This document shows, one piece after another, positions 1-11,246 of a DNA stretch of 64,000 nt. A model generated the notes under the pieces. It ran no database searches. It was not told the origin of the DNA and saw nothing but the letters and a program-made list of their open reading frames with translations. The stretch is from positions 152,974,691 through 153,038,690 of the forward strand of contig NC_134397.1 of NCBI RefSeq assembly GCF_050003625.1. The letters are read 5' to 3'. Origin of the DNA: Haematobia irritans. Lineage: Eukaryota; Arthropoda; Insecta; Diptera; Muscidae. The translations under genes and the position numbers were made by a program. How positions within the stretch are numbered: the first letter of the stretch is position 1; every line of letters starts with the position of its first letter.

Positions 1-411
1 GTCAAAATTGTATTTCTATAGAAAATGTAGTTAAAGTTTTGTTTCTATAGAAAATTTTGTCAAAATTTTATTTCTATAGAAAATTTTGTCAAAATTTTAT
101 TTCTATAGAAAATTTTGTCAAAATTTTATATCTATAGAAAATTTTGTCAAAATTTTATTTCTATAGAAACTTTTGTCAAACTGAATTATATACGTATTTA
201 ATCGGACTTTTGTTTGTTTAATATATACCCCGTATGGACTAACGGCGAGAAAACAGTGTTAAGAAGTTTTAAGATACTTTGCCATCGGCAAGTGTTACCG
301 CAACCCAAGTAATTCGATTGTGGATGACAGTCTTTAGTACAAGTTTCTATGCAATCCTTGGTGAGGCTATATAAGATTCGGGCTTGGCGAACTTACGGCC
401 GTATATACTTT
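1..411 (-). mobile_element. HL-A element, 5' half only, enters from outside the window
   Basis: Positions 1-178 are tandem copies of the 29-bp AT-rich unit (TTTCTATAGAAAA core followed by TTTTGTCAAAATTTTA). Positions 180-411 are the HL-A 5' module in reverse, passing GAATTATATACGTATT, the GCCATCGGCAAGTGTTACCG block and a decayed ATGG-GAGG subterminal motif, and ending in ACGGCCGTATATACTT. The 153-bp array and 3' end lie off the window to the left. The subterminal motif (CCTTGGTGAGGCTATA) is damaged compared with other copies, so this is an old copy. Non-coding. Confidence 0.75.
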
Positions 412-439
412 TTTTTGCAAAGGATCCAAAAATGGAGTA

Positions 440-905
440 GTTTCATCTTATGACAAGCCCATATAAAGTTCTTTGGAGATGATCCAAGTTTGCACTACTT
501 CCGGATCACAAGTAAGTCGATTTAGTTATGTCCGGCTGTCTGTCCTTCTGTATTCATGTATTTTTGTGTACAAAGTGCAGCACGCAGTTTCAGTTCGATC
601 GTCCTCAAATTTGACACAAGGTAGGCGCAAAGACAATCCCAATTAATGATAGTTTAGATTTAGGTATAGCTGCCATATATATTATCACCGATTTGGTCAT
701 CACCGAAGTGTTTTTTAAGGGATTATTGTTTGTAAAAATTCGTACATCCGAATTCGCCCGATTTACCCTCTTATGACCATAGAGGCCACAATTTTACCTA
801 TAGTGAAATTGGTGGAATAGGGTAGACCTCAAATTTACATCAAATGCATTTGTATCGTCCGATAAATCATAAATACTGTTGTGCGAAATTGCATATCTTT
901 TGATT
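440..905 (-). mobile_element. decayed HL-D type repeat
   Basis: Contains GTCCGGCTGTCTGTCCTTCTG, a decayed GTCY tract, followed by TGTATTTTTGTGTACAAAGT and a GCCATATATATTATCACCGA block. The same order occurs in the clearer HL-D copy at 33481-34544. The end GTCCGATAAATCATAAATAC resembles 36453-36480. No coding content. Confidence 0.55.
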
Positions 906-2216
906 AACATTGTGCATCGTATATATGTATGTTATCGTAGTCACTCAAACCCAGTATATTTTTAATTTATACAATTTGTTCATAAATATTATGAATTCCA
1001 CCCTGGACTATGAATACTATTACAAAAAAATTAGTATTTTTTTGTTGTGTATAAAATCCCATTACATAACAAATGTAACACAAAAATCGTAAACACCATC
1101 CAAATGTTGTAGGTGATGCTAGAAACCAAATACTTTGTAAGGCCACTGAACGAACATCTGTTAAAAAAACTCAAATATGGGTAACCATAAAAAAAAACAT
1201 GGTATACTACCCTGCTTTCCACTTTCGCGTTGACAGTGGCTATGTTCAGTTGTTGCATTAGATTTCCGACACTAGTGCGTCGAGAAGTCAGGATAAATGG
1301 CAAAAAATCATTACAAAAATTTACGCCATAGAAAATTCAAAGCAACATCAAAGCCAAAGGTACTTTTCTCTGAATCAAAATCAACACTCCAACACCATTG
1401 ACCGACCCCCTCGACAAACGCTTCCTGGGGGGCCAACTGCCGTACACTTCAGAGTGAAAAGCAGCAATTGTACCAAAGCCAGAGCACCAAAGAAGGCAGA
1501 ATACTTAACATTTACACTCCAGTGACCAAGTGAGTGAGTGAAAATTAAATGTGAACGCATTATGGGTTTTGATGTCAGAAAATTAGGAGAAGAAAAAAAA
1601 AACAGAAAGCTAAAAAGCTACATTACATTGCAATCCTCGAACACCAACTACGCACCCACCCAACCCACAAATAGTGAATGGGATGATACTTTGTCCAAGT
1701 ATCCACTTTATGGTTTTCTACACCGAACGTCCACTTTAAAGCCTCCCCCAACTCCCCTCACCAACATTTAGCTAACTACAAAGTAATAACTAAGGTTATC
1801 CTCACATATTTGGCAAAGAGGATAGCAAACAAAAAAAAGAAAACTGACATTTTACTCCTCGTTTGCGTAAACCTGTATAAATACCACAATTTATAAAAGC
1901 ATTTGCTGCCCTAATGCCTGAACCGAGGAAATATTTTTCAAATTAAATTTCATCTCACCCAGTGGAAGCGGAAGGAAATGCTTCCTTCGAAATATTCTCT
2001 GTTTAAGAGACTCTTAATGGCAATGAAGAAATTTGAATTTTCTTTACGTTAAGTTAATGGGATTATAACATTAAAAATGGATAAAAAACGAGCCTGTAAT
2101 TGCTATTCTAATTCTCCAGAATAGTGCTTTGAACGGTCTTAAGTGGATTGATGAAAATCAAATAATAATTTTCAAGTAATAAAATTGGGGATAGTAGGAT
2201 TTAAAAACAAGAATCA
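906..2216. other. apparently unique non-coding DNA
   Basis: None of the window's repeat families is seen here. Short open frames exist (for example a 77-codon one at 1538-1771) but have no recognisable domain, signal peptide or codon pattern. The sequence is locally less AT-rich around 1380-1480. It could be intronic or intergenic host DNA; nothing further can be supported. Confidence 0.4.
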
Positions 2217-2220
2217 TTTT

Positions 2221-3854
2221 TATACCCTCCACCATAGGATGGGGGGTATATTAACTTTGTCATTCCGTTTGTAACACATCGAAATATTGCTCTAAGACCC
2301 CATAAAGTATATATATTCTGTGTCGTGGTGAAATTCTGAGTCGATCTAAGCATGTCCGATCTAAGCATATCCATTTCGGACCACTTTTACGTATAGCCCC
2401 CATATAAACCGACGCTCTGATTTGGCTTTCGAAGCCTCTTGGAGGAGCAAAATTCATCCGATCCGGTTAAAATTTGGTACATGATGTTAGTCCATCGGTC
2501 CATAATTATATATAGCCCCCACGCAAAAATTGGTCCACATCGCTCCATAATTACATATAGCCCCCATATAATCCTATCCCCAGATTTGGCTTGCGGAGCC
2601 TCTAAGATACATAAATTTCATCCGATCAGGCTGAAATTTGGTACATGGTGTTAGTATATGGTCTCTAACAACCATACAAACTTTGGTTCACATCGGCCCA
2701 TAATTATTATAACCTCATATAAACCAATCCCAAAATTTGACTTCCGGAGCCCCTTGGAAGAGCAAAAATCATCCGATTCGGTTGAAATTTGGTACGTGGT
2801 GTAGTATATGGTCTCTGACAACCATGCAGGAATTGGTCCATATCGGTCCATAATTATATGTAGCCCCCATATAAACCGATCCCAAGATTTGACTTCCGGA
2901 AGCCCTTGGAAGAGCAAAATTCACCCGATCCGGTTGAAATTTGGTACGTGGTGTTAGTATATGGTCTCTAAAAACCATGCAAAAATTGGCCCATATCGGT
3001 CTTAATTATATATAACCCCCATTTAAACCGATCCCCAGATTTGACCTCCGGAGCTATTGGAGGAGCAAACTTCATCCGATCCGGTTGAAATTTGGTACGT
3101 GGTGAAACTTGGTGCATTGCGCTATTTATTTCTATAGAAAATTTTGTCCAAATGTTATTACTATAAAAAATTTTGTCAAAATTTTATTACTATACAAAAT
3201 TTTGTCAAGAGTTTAGTTCTATAGAAAATTTTGTCACCACTTTATTTCTATAGAAAATTTTGTGAAAGTTTTATTTCTATAGAAAATTTGGTCAAAATTT
3301 GATTTCTATAGAAAATTTTGTCAAAATTTGATTTCTATAGAAAATTTTGTAAAAATTTGATTTCTATAGAAAATTTTTTTTCAAAATTTTATTTCTATAG
3401 AAAATTTTGTCAAAATTTTATTACTATACAAAATTTTGTCAAAATTTTATTACTATACAAAATTTTGTCAAGATTTTAGTACTATAGAAAATTTTGTCAA
3501 AATGTTATTTCTATAGAAAATTTTGTCAAAATTATATTACTATAGAATATTTTGTCAAAATTTTATTACTATAGAAAATTTTGTCAAAATTTTATTTTTA
3601 ATAGAAAATTTTGTCAAACTGAATTATTTACGCATTTAATCGGCCTTTTTTGTTTAATATATACCCCGTATGGACTAACTTACAATTGAGAACACGGTGT
3701 TAAGAAGTTTTAAGATACCATGCGATCGGCAAGTGTTACCGCAACCCAAGTAATTCGATTGTGGATGACAGTCTTTAGTACAAGTTTCAATGCAATCCAT
3801 GGTGGAGGGTACATAAGATTTGGCCTGGCCGAACTTACGACCGTATATACTTGT
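2221..3854 (-). mobile_element. HL-A element with both ends, lacking the GTCY tract
   Basis: Runs in reverse from the 3' end (TATACCCTCCACCATAGGAT at 2221) to the 5' end (GTATATACTTGT, ending 3854). Flanks are T on both sides, as expected for insertion at T|T. Order: 3' terminus and core; four to five diverged 153-bp units (2390-3110); a 29-bp array (3126-3618); the 5' module (3619-3854). The (GACG)n tract and leader are deleted: AAGCATGTCC runs straight into a duplicated GATCTAAGCAT and then unit sequence. The subterminal motifs match each other (CCACCAT with ATGGTGG). Confidence 0.8.
3126..3618. repeat. 29-bp AT-rich tandem array
   Basis: About 17 imperfect copies of a 29-bp unit made of the palindrome TTTCTATAGAAA and the block TTTTGTCAAAATTTTA. 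Variants (TTACTATACAAAA, TTTTTAATAGAAA) are interspersed, which indicates an old array. Same position within HL-A as in the other copies: between the 5' module and the 153-bp units. Confidence 0.9.
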
Positions 3855-3975
3855 TTTTTTTTTTTCAGACAACACTACAATAGCTATGGTTATTATGTAA
3901 TCAATGAAAACAGTGGCTACACTTAAAGGAAAACGTACGTCATGAGAACGAATTTTAATGTCCCGGTGATTTTTC

Positions 3976-4978
3976 GTCATGGCGATGAATTGTAAATCGG
4001 TCTATATGGGGGCTATACCAAAACATGGACCGATACTCCCCACTTTCGGCACACCTCTTTGTGGTGCTAAAACACCTCTAGATTTCCAATTTCAGGAATT
4101 AGATAAAAACTACGGTTTCTATAAGCCCAAGACCCCAAATCGGACGACCGGTTTATATGGGAGCTATATCAAAACCTGGACCGATATAGCCCATCTTATT
4201 CTAGGACCATAAAGAGCTGTGCTGAAAATGGTGAGTATCGAACCATATTTTGGTATAGCCCCCATATGTACCGATCTCCCCATTTGACATTTTGATAATT
4301 TAGAAACCCGAAATTTTATCCGATTTGCCTAAAATTCAAAATCTTGACATATTTTAGGTACACCAAGATTATGCCGAATATGGTGTGTATTGATAAATGT
4401 TTTGATATATCCCCATATAGACGGATCTCCTGATTTTATTTCTTGTGCATCTAGAGGCACCAATTTCTATACGATTTGGCTGAAATTCAAAAGGTAAAGG
4501 TATTTTAGGTCCACAAAGAGTTGTGACGAATATGATTTGTATCGGTTCACGTCTTTGTATAGCCCCCATACAGACCGATCTCCAGATAGGAATTTATGGG
4601 CTTTTAAACACAGCAACTTTTATTCTATTTGCTTTAAATATGAAATCTGGGGATACTTAGACATGTGCCGAATATCGTTTGTATCAGTCTATGTTTTTAT
4701 ATATAGACCGATCACTTCTTAAGTTTCTAGGCACCACAATTTTTATCAAACTTACTTGAAATTGGAAATCTGGAAGTGCTTTTGGTCCACAAAGTGGTGT
4801 GCCGAATATAATTTGTCTCAGGCCATGTTTTGGCATAGGCCCCTTATAGAGCGATCACAAAATTTGACTTCTTGGGGTTCTAGATTTTTTCCGATTTGCT
4901 TGAAATTGGAAATCTAGAGATACTTTTGGTGTATTGGACTTGGTCTACAATTTCAGGCAAATCTTTTGCAGTATATAC
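3976..4978. mobile_element. HL-B 153-bp units in two opposite orientations
   Basis: 3976-4215 carries forward HL-B units (TATATGGGGGCTATACCAAA, then CTCCCCACTTTCGGCACACC and CCTCTAGATTTCCAATTTCA). From about 4250 the units are reversed (GGTATAGCCCCCATATGTAC, TTAGGTCCACAAAGAGTTGT) to about 4960. Neither HL-B terminus is present. The two blocks meet near 4215-4250, so this is either a rearrangement or two independent fragments. Confidence 0.65.
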
Positions 4979-4984
4979 GCGCCT

Positions 4985-4985
<1 letters not shown>

Positions 4986-5019
<34 letters not shown>
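4986..5019. repeat. A34 homopolymer
   Basis: Thirty-four consecutive A residues directly abut the CAAGTATATACGG 5' end of the next HL-A element. HL elements insert within A (T) runs, so this is the target run, probably extended by slippage. Confidence 0.95.
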
Positions 5020-5020
<1 letters not shown>

Positions 5021-5562
5021 AAGTATATACGGCCGTAAGTTCGGCCAGGCCGAAGCTTATGTACCCTCCATCATGGATTGCGTAGAAACTTCTTCTAAAC
5101 ACTGCCATCCACAATCGAATTACTTAAGTTGCGGTAACGCTTGCCGATGGCAAGGCATCTTAAAACCTCCTAACACCATCTTCTAAATTGTATGACAAAA
5201 TTTTCTATAGAAAGAAAATTTTGACAAAAATTTCTACAGAAATAAAATTTTAACAAAATTTTCTATAGAAATAAACTTTTGAAAAAATTTCTATAGAAAT
5301 AAAATCTTGGTAGATTATTTTTGGCTCGAGTGGCAACCATGATTATGAACCGAATAAAATTTGAACAAAATTTTCTATGGAAATAAAATTTTGACAATGA
5401 TGAAAATTTTATTATGAACCGAATAATATTTTAACAAAATTTTCTCTAGAAATAAAATTTTGATAAAATTTTCTATAGAAATAAAATTTTGACAAAATTT
5501 TGTATAGAAAAAAATTTTGGTAGATTATTTTTGGCTCTAGTGGCAACCATGATTATGGACCG

Positions 5563-7226
5563 ACATGGACCAAGTTTTGTGTGATTGGACCAATTTTGAT
5601 ATGGTTTTTAGCGACCATATACTAACACCACGTTCCTAATTTGAACCAGATCGGATGAATTTTACTCCTCCAAGAGGCTCCGGAGGTCAAATCTGGAGAA
5701 CGTTTTATATGGGGGCTATATATAATTATGGACCGATATGGACCAATTCTGGCACGGTTGTTAAAGATCATATACTAACACCATGTTCCAAATTACAACC
5801 GGATTGGATGAAATTTGCTTCCCTTGGAGACTTCGCAAGCCAAATCTGGGGATCGTTTTATATGGGGGCTATATATAATTATGAACCGATGTGGACCAAT
5901 TTTTGCATGGTTGTTAGAGACCATATACCAATATCATGTACCAAATTTCAGGCGGATCGGATGAAATTTGCTTCTCTTTGAGGCTCCCCAACCCAAATCT
6001 GGGGATCGGTTTATATGGGCGCTTTATACAATTATGGACCGATGTGGACCAATTTTTGCATGGTTGTTAGAAACCATTTACCAATACCATGTACCAAATT
6101 TCAGCCGGATCGGATGCAATTTGCTTCTCTTTGAGGCTTTGCAAGCCAAATCTGGAGATCGGTTTATATGGGGGCTATATATAATTATGAACCGATGTGG
6201 ACCAATTTTTGCATGGTTGTTAGAGACCATATACCAACATTATGTACCAAATTTCAGCCGGATCGGATGAAATTTGCTTCTCTTTTAGGCTGCGCAAGCC
6301 AAATCTGGGGATCGGTTTATATGGGGGCTATATATAATTATGGACCGATGTGGACCAATTTTTGCACGGTTGTTAGAGACCATATACCAACACCATGTAC
6401 CAAATTTCAGCCGGATCGGATGAAACATGCTTCTCTTAGAGGCTCCACAAGCCAAATCTGGGGATCGGTTTATATGGGGGCTATATATAATTATGGACCG
6501 ATATGGACCAATTTTTGCACGGTTGTTAGAGACCATATACCAACATCATGTACCAAATTTCAGCCGGATCGGATGAAATTTGCTTCTCTTTTAGGCTCCG
6601 CAAGCCAAATCTGGGGATCGGTTTATATGGGGGCTATATATCATTATGGACCGATGTGGACCAATTTTTGCACGGTTGTTAGAGACCATATACCAACACC
6701 ATGTACCAAATTTCAGCCGGATCGGACGAAATATGCTTCTCTTAGAGGCTCCACAAGCCAAATTTGGGGATCGGTTTATATGGGGGCTATATATAATTAT
6801 GGACCGATATGGACCAATTTTTGCATGGTTGTTAGAGACCATATACCAACATCATGTACCAAATTTCAGCCGGATCGGATGAAAGTTGCTTCTCTTTTAG
6901 GCTCCGCAAGCCAAATCTGGGGATCGGTTTATATGGGGGCTATATATAATTATGGATCGATGTGGACCAATTTTTGTATGGTTGGTAGAGACCATATACC
7001 AACACCATATACCAAATTTCAGCCGGATCGGATGAAATTTGCTTCTCTTAGAGCAATCGCAAGCCAAATTTTGGGGTCCGTTTATATGGGGGCTATACGT
7101 AAAAGTGGACCGATATGGACCAATTTTTGCATGGTTGTTAGAGACCATATACCAACACCATATACCAAATTTCAGCCGGATCGGATGAAATATGCTTCTG
7201 TTAGAGGCTCTACAAGCCAAATCTGA
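5563..7226 (+). repeat. HL-A 153-bp tandem array with a spurious 352-codon open frame
   Basis: About eleven units, each carrying CGGTTTATATGGGGGCTATA and CCAAATTTCAGCCGGATCGG. The period measured from ATAATTATG landmarks (6181, 6334, 6487, 6640) is exactly 153 bp. Because 153 = 3 x 51, one frame stays open from 6168 to 7226 and would give a 51-residue repeat (motif VYMGAIYNYGPMWTNFC). The reverse strand is also open over long stretches. There is no codon-position bias, and the same units carry stops and frame slips in other copies, so I treat it as non-coding. Confidence 0.85.
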
Positions 7227-7370
7227 GGGTCCCTTTATATGGGGGCTATACGTAAAAGTGGACCGATATGGCCCATTTTCAATACCGTCCGACCTACATC
7301 GATAACAACTACTTGTGCCAAGTTTCAAGTCGATAGCTTGTTTCGCTCGGAAGTTAGCGTGATTTCAACA

Positions 7371-7405
7371 GACGGACGGACGGACGGACGGACGGACGGA
7401 CGGAC
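7371..7405. repeat. (GACG)n microsatellite of the mini-me-like core
   Basis: About nine GACG repeats between TTTCAACA and CATGCTTAGATCG. The arrangement (GTCY tract, a conserved core of about 35 bp containing GAGTCGATCTAAGCAT on the other strand, then a short TA tract) is that of dipteran mini-me elements, where these tracts seed microsatellites. Length varies between copies. Confidence 0.9.
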
Positions 7406-7543
7406 ATGCTTAGATCGACTCAGAATTTCACCACGACCCAGAATATATATACTTTATGGGGTCTTAGAGCAATATTTCGATGTGTTACAAACGGAATGAC
7501 AAAGTTAATATACCCCCATCCTATGATGGAGGGTATAAAAAAA

Positions 7544-9456
7544 ACAAGTATATACGGCCGTAAGTTCGGCCAGGCCGAAGCTTATGTACCCTCCACCATG
7601 GATTGCGTAGCAACTTCTTCTAAACACTGCCATCCACAATCGAATTACTTAAGTTGCGGTAACGCTTGCCGATAGCAAGGTATCTTAAAACCTCCTAACA
7701 CCATCTTCTAAATTGCATGTAAGTCCATACGTGGTATATATTAAATCAAAAAAAATCAATCCAATATGTATATAATTCAGTTTGACATAAAATTTTGACA
7801 AAAATTTCTATAGAAATAAAATTTTTGACAAAATTTTCTATAGAAATAAAATTTTCACAAAATTTTCTATAGAAATAACAATTTTGACAAAAATTTCTAC
7901 AGAAATAAAATTTTGACAAAAATTTCTACAGAAATAAAATTTTAACAAAATTTTCTATAGAAATAAACTTTTGACAACATTTTCTATAGAAATAAAATCT
8001 TGGTAGATTATTTTTGGCTCGAGTGGCAACCATGATTATGAACCGAATAAAATTTGAACTAAATTTTCTATAGAAATAAAATTTTGACAAAATTTTCTAT
8101 AGAAATAAAATTTTGACAAAATTTTCTATAGAAATAAAATTTTGACAAAATTTTCTATAGAAATAAAATTTTGACAATGATGAAAATTTTATTATGAACC
8201 GAATAAAATTTTAACAAAATTTTCTCTAGAAATAAAATTTTAACAAAATTTTCTATAGAAATAAAATTTTGGTAGATTATTTTTGGCTCTAGTGGCAACC
8301 ATGATTATGAACCGATATGGACCAATTTTTGTGTGATTGGACCAATTTTGGTATGGTTGTTAGCGACCATATACTAACACCACGTTCCTAATTTGAACCA
8401 AATCGGATGAATTTTGCTCCTCCAAGAGGTCAAATCTGGAGAACGTTTTATATGGGGGCTATATATAATTATGGACCGATATGGACCAATTCCGGCACGG
8501 TTGTTAAAGATCATATACTAACACCATGTTCCAAATTACAACCGGATTGGATGAAATTTGCTTCTCTTGGAGACTTCGCAATCCAAATCTGGGGATCGGT
8601 TTATATGGGGGCTATATATAATTATGGACCGATGTGGACCAATTTTTGCAAGGTTGTTAGATACCATATACCAACGCCATGTACCAAATTTCAGCCGGAT
8701 CGGATGAAATATGCTACTCTTAGAGGCTCCACAAGCCAAATCTGGGGATCGGTTTATATGGGGGCTATATATAATTAAGGACCGATATGGACCAATTTTT
8801 GCGTGGTTGTTAGAGACCATATACCAAATTTCAGCCGGATCGGATGAAATTTTCTTCTCTTTGAGGCTCCGCAAGCCAAATCTGGGGATCGGTTTATATG
8901 GGGGCTATATATAATTATGGACCGATGTGGACCAACGCCATGTACCAAATTTCGGGCGGATCGGATGAAATTTGCTTCTCTTTTAGGCTCCGCAACCCAA
9001 ATCTGGGGATCGGTTTATACGGGCGATATATATATAATTATGGACCGATGTGGACCAATTTTTGCACGGTTGTTAGAGACCATATACCAACACCATGTAC
9101 CAAATTTCAGCCGGATCGGATGAAATATGCTTCTGTTAGAGGCTCCTCAACCCAAATCTGAGGGTCCCTTTATATGGGGGCTATACGTAAAAGTGGACCG
9201 ATATGGCCCATTTTCAATACCATCTGACCTACATCGATAACAACTACTTGTGCCAAGTTTCAAGTCGGTAGCTTGTTTCGTTCGGAAGTTAGCGTGATTT
9301 CAACAGACGGACGGACGGACGGACATGCTTAGATCGACTCAGAATTTCACCACGACCCAGAATATATATACTTTATGGGGTCTTAGAGCAATATTTCGAT
9401 GTGTTACAAACGGAATGACAAAGTTAATATACCCCCATCCTATGATGGAGGGTATA
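7544..9456 (+). mobile_element. complete HL-A element (1.9 kb), second of a head-to-tail pair
   Basis: Starts ACAAG six A's after the GGGTATA end of the preceding element, in the same orientation. Contains the 5' module, 29-bp arrays (7785-7990, 8050-8280), about five 153-bp units (8290-9160, one shortened by an internal deletion near 8820-8945), a short (GACG)n tract (9306-9326), the core and the 3' end. The subterminal repeats differ by one base here (CCACCAT against ATGATGG), one of the few copies that do not match. Confidence 0.85.
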
Positions 9457-9577
9457 AAAATAAATAAAATATTATTGTTATGTTTCCAGACCTATTCACG
9501 GAGAATACAGGAGATACATCGTCGTATGGTAGAGAGACTAACAACCTAGCAAACAAAGTGTCTCCAAAAAAGTAGTA

Positions 9578-9696
9578 ACAAGTATATACAGCTTCTGGAG
9601 CCATATAAGTCCATATCGGGCGAACTATATATATGGGAGCTATATCTCAATCTGAACCGATTTCAATCAAACTTGGTATACTTAACTATAGTACTA
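9578..9696 (+). mobile_element. short HL-type 5' fragment flanking the mariner
   Basis: Begins ACAAGTATATACAGC, then passes quickly into a TATATATGGGAGCTATATCT block typical of HL-C units, and stops at the mariner terminus. The sequence on the far side of the mariner (10502 on) belongs to a reversed HL-A, so the locus is rearranged. Confidence 0.5.
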
Positions 9697-10501
9697 ATAG
9701 GTTGGCCGATAAGTCCCCGGTCTAACAAAGAAAAACACATTTTTTTGTCAAAATTCGTTTTTATTATTCAACATAGTTCCCTTCAAGAGCGATACAACGA
9801 TTACAACGACCTTCCAATTTTTTGATACCAATTTGGTAGTACTCCTTCGGTTTTGCCTCAAAATAGGCCTCAGTTTCGGCGATCACCTCTTCACTGCAGC
9901 CACATTTTTTCCCTGCGAGCATCCTTTTGAGGTTTGAGAACAAGAAAAAGTCGCCGGGGGCCAGACCTGGAGAATACGGTGGGTGGGGAAGCAATTCGAA
10001 GCCCAATTCATGCATTTTTGCCATCGTTCTCAATGACTTATGGCACGGCACGTTGTCTTGGTGAAACAACACTTTTTTTCTTCTTCATATGGGGCCGTTT
10101 TGCCGCGATATCGACCTTCAAACGCTCCAATAACGCCATATAATAGTCACTGTTGATGGTTTTTCCCTTCTCAAGATAATCGATAAAAATTATTTCATGC
10201 GCATCCCAAAAAACAGAGGCCATTACTTTGCCAGCGGACTTTTGAGTCTTTTCACGCTTCGGAGACGGTTCACCGGTCGCTGTCCAATCAGCCGACTGTC
10301 GATTGGACTCAGTAGTGTAGTGATGGAGCCATGTTTCATCCATTGTCACATATCGACGGAAAAACTCGGGTGTATTACGAGTTAACAGCTGCAAACACCG
10401 CTCAGAATCATCAACACGTTGTTGTTTTTGGTCAAATGTGAGCTCGCGCGGCACCCATTTGGCACAGAGCTTCCGCATATCCAAATATTGATGAATGATA
10501 T
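9697..10501 (-). mobile_element. mariner (irritans subfamily, Himar1-like), 3' two-thirds only
   Basis: The 3' terminal inverted repeat is intact: ATAGGTTGGCCGATAAGTCC next to a TA. The coding part follows in reverse to about 10501, where homology ends abruptly at GATATATGGGAGC. The 5' terminal repeat and the part encoding the N-terminal DNA-binding domain are missing, so the element cannot be mobilised as a unit. The junction falls on a TATATGGGAGC motif that also occurs just outside the other end (9645), which suggests deletion by recombination between repeats. Confidence 0.9.
9764..10501 (-). pseudogene. mariner transposase, N-terminally truncated and frameshifted
   Basis: A DDD cut-and-paste transposase remnant. 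Upstream frame (about 10501-10038): the first catalytic Asp lies in VTMDETWLHHY, and the frame continues to MKKKK. Downstream frame (10072-9764): HQDNVPCHKS carries the second Asp, and YSPGLAPGDFFLF keeps the third Asp with 34 residues between, the mariner D34D spacing. The break is one extra A in the A-run encoding the lysines (about 10066-10072). The usual DLAPSD motif reads GLAPGD, altering two conserved positions. Roughly the first 125 codons (paired helix-turn-helix) are gone. The C-terminus ends LEGNYVE followed by a stop, as in the irritans subfamily. Very close to Himar1 by recall; exact identity was not computed. Confidence 0.93.
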
Positions 10502-10769
10502 ATGGGAGCTATATCTAAATCTGAACCGGATCGGATGAAATTTGGTACATGGTGTTGGTATATGTTCTCTAATGACCATGCAAAAATTGGTCCACTTCGG
10601 CCCATAATTATATATAGCACCCATATAAACCGATACCCAGATTTGACCTCCGGAGCCTTTTAGAAGAGCAAAAGTCATCCGATCCGACTGAAATTTGGTA
10701 CGGGGTGTTAGTATATTGTCTCTAACAACCATGCCAAAAGTGGTCCATATCGGTCCATAATTATATATA

Positions 10770-11246
10770 CACTAATAGAAAAAATTGCGTTTCACAATCG
10801 TGAACGGACGTTGTCAAAATGAAACGGAAACGTTCACAAAAAATCAAAACGGAATGTTCACGATTTCGTCCACGGGCGTTCACGATTTCATGAACGGCAT
10901 TCGTTTTTCTTTGGTCATGAAATGTCTTAAAATAATCGTTAGACGTTGTTATGTCAACTCCGCCGTTGGTGCAATGTGCTAAGGCGACTGTTAACGTGTA
11001 TCGTGCAGGCAACACAGGTTCGAGTCACGGTAGGGGAAATCTTTTTTTAATTTTGTTTATAAATTCGTAACCATTACGTTTTCAGATCATGAACGCTGGT
11101 TGTTGTTTTGAAAATGTATGGTGTCATTTTTACGTTGTCAGATTGTCCCCACCTCTTCTCAGTTTGACAACACATGTGTGTTGATTCACTTTCATGAACG
11201 GATCGTTTCAAAATGACCACGCCGTTCATGATTTTTTCTATGGGTG
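10770..11246. mobile_element. 477-bp TA-flanked TIR element with a tRNA-like core
   Basis: Inserted in an HL-A unit: ATTATATA|TA before and TA|GCTCCCATATAA after, where uninterrupted units read ATTATATATAGC. Ends are CACTAATAGAAAAAAT and ATTTTTTCTATGGGTG, imperfect inverted repeats of CACYMATAGAAAAAAT. Subterminal GTTCACGAT/GTTCATGAA repeats face each other. A B-box-like GGTTCGAGTCA at 11018-11028 lies inside. No transposase; the TA duplication points to a Tc1/mariner-type source. Confidence 0.75.
10970..11037 (+). other. tRNA-like segment (weak pol III-type boxes)
   Basis: TGGTGCAATGTGCTAAGG resembles an A box, and GGTTCGAGTCACGG is one base from a canonical B box. The order and spacing are tRNA-like, but no acceptor stem can be drawn. 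Non-functional as a tRNA. Confidence 0.4.

Larger units (their letters stand above)
5019..7537 (+). mobile_element. complete HL-A element (2.5 kb), first of a head-to-tail pair
   Basis: Begins ACAAGTATATACGGCCGTAA and ends ATGATGGAGGGTATA. Order: 5' module to about 5190; 29-bp arrays (5193-5310 and 5345-5520) separated by the spacer GGTAGATTATTTTTGGCTC; 153-bp units to about 7226; a leader with CTACATCGATAACAACTACT; (GACG)n at 7371-7405; the mini-me-like core GACTCAGAATTTCACCACG; and AATATATATACTTTATGGGG before the 3' hairpin. The subterminal repeats are CCCTCCATCAT at the 5' end and ATGATGGAGGG at the 3' end, an exact match. No transposition protein is encoded, so it must be mobilised in trans. 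Confidence 0.85.

Noticed and set aside
1538..1771. 77-codon open frame in unique DNA
   Set aside because: Lys/Asn then Pro/Thr-rich low-complexity translation, no domain, no upstream promoter pattern.
3126..3618. Regularly spaced 29-bp repeats resembling a CRISPR array
   Set aside because: Units are contiguous with no unique spacers, copies are diverged, and the same arrays sit at a fixed place in HL elements across a eukaryotic window.
6168..7226. 352-codon open frame with 51-residue repeats, looking like a repeat protein
   Set aside because: It is the HL-A 153-bp tandem array read in the frame that lacks stops. The period is a multiple of three, the opposite strand is also open, and other copies carry stops and frame slips at the same places.
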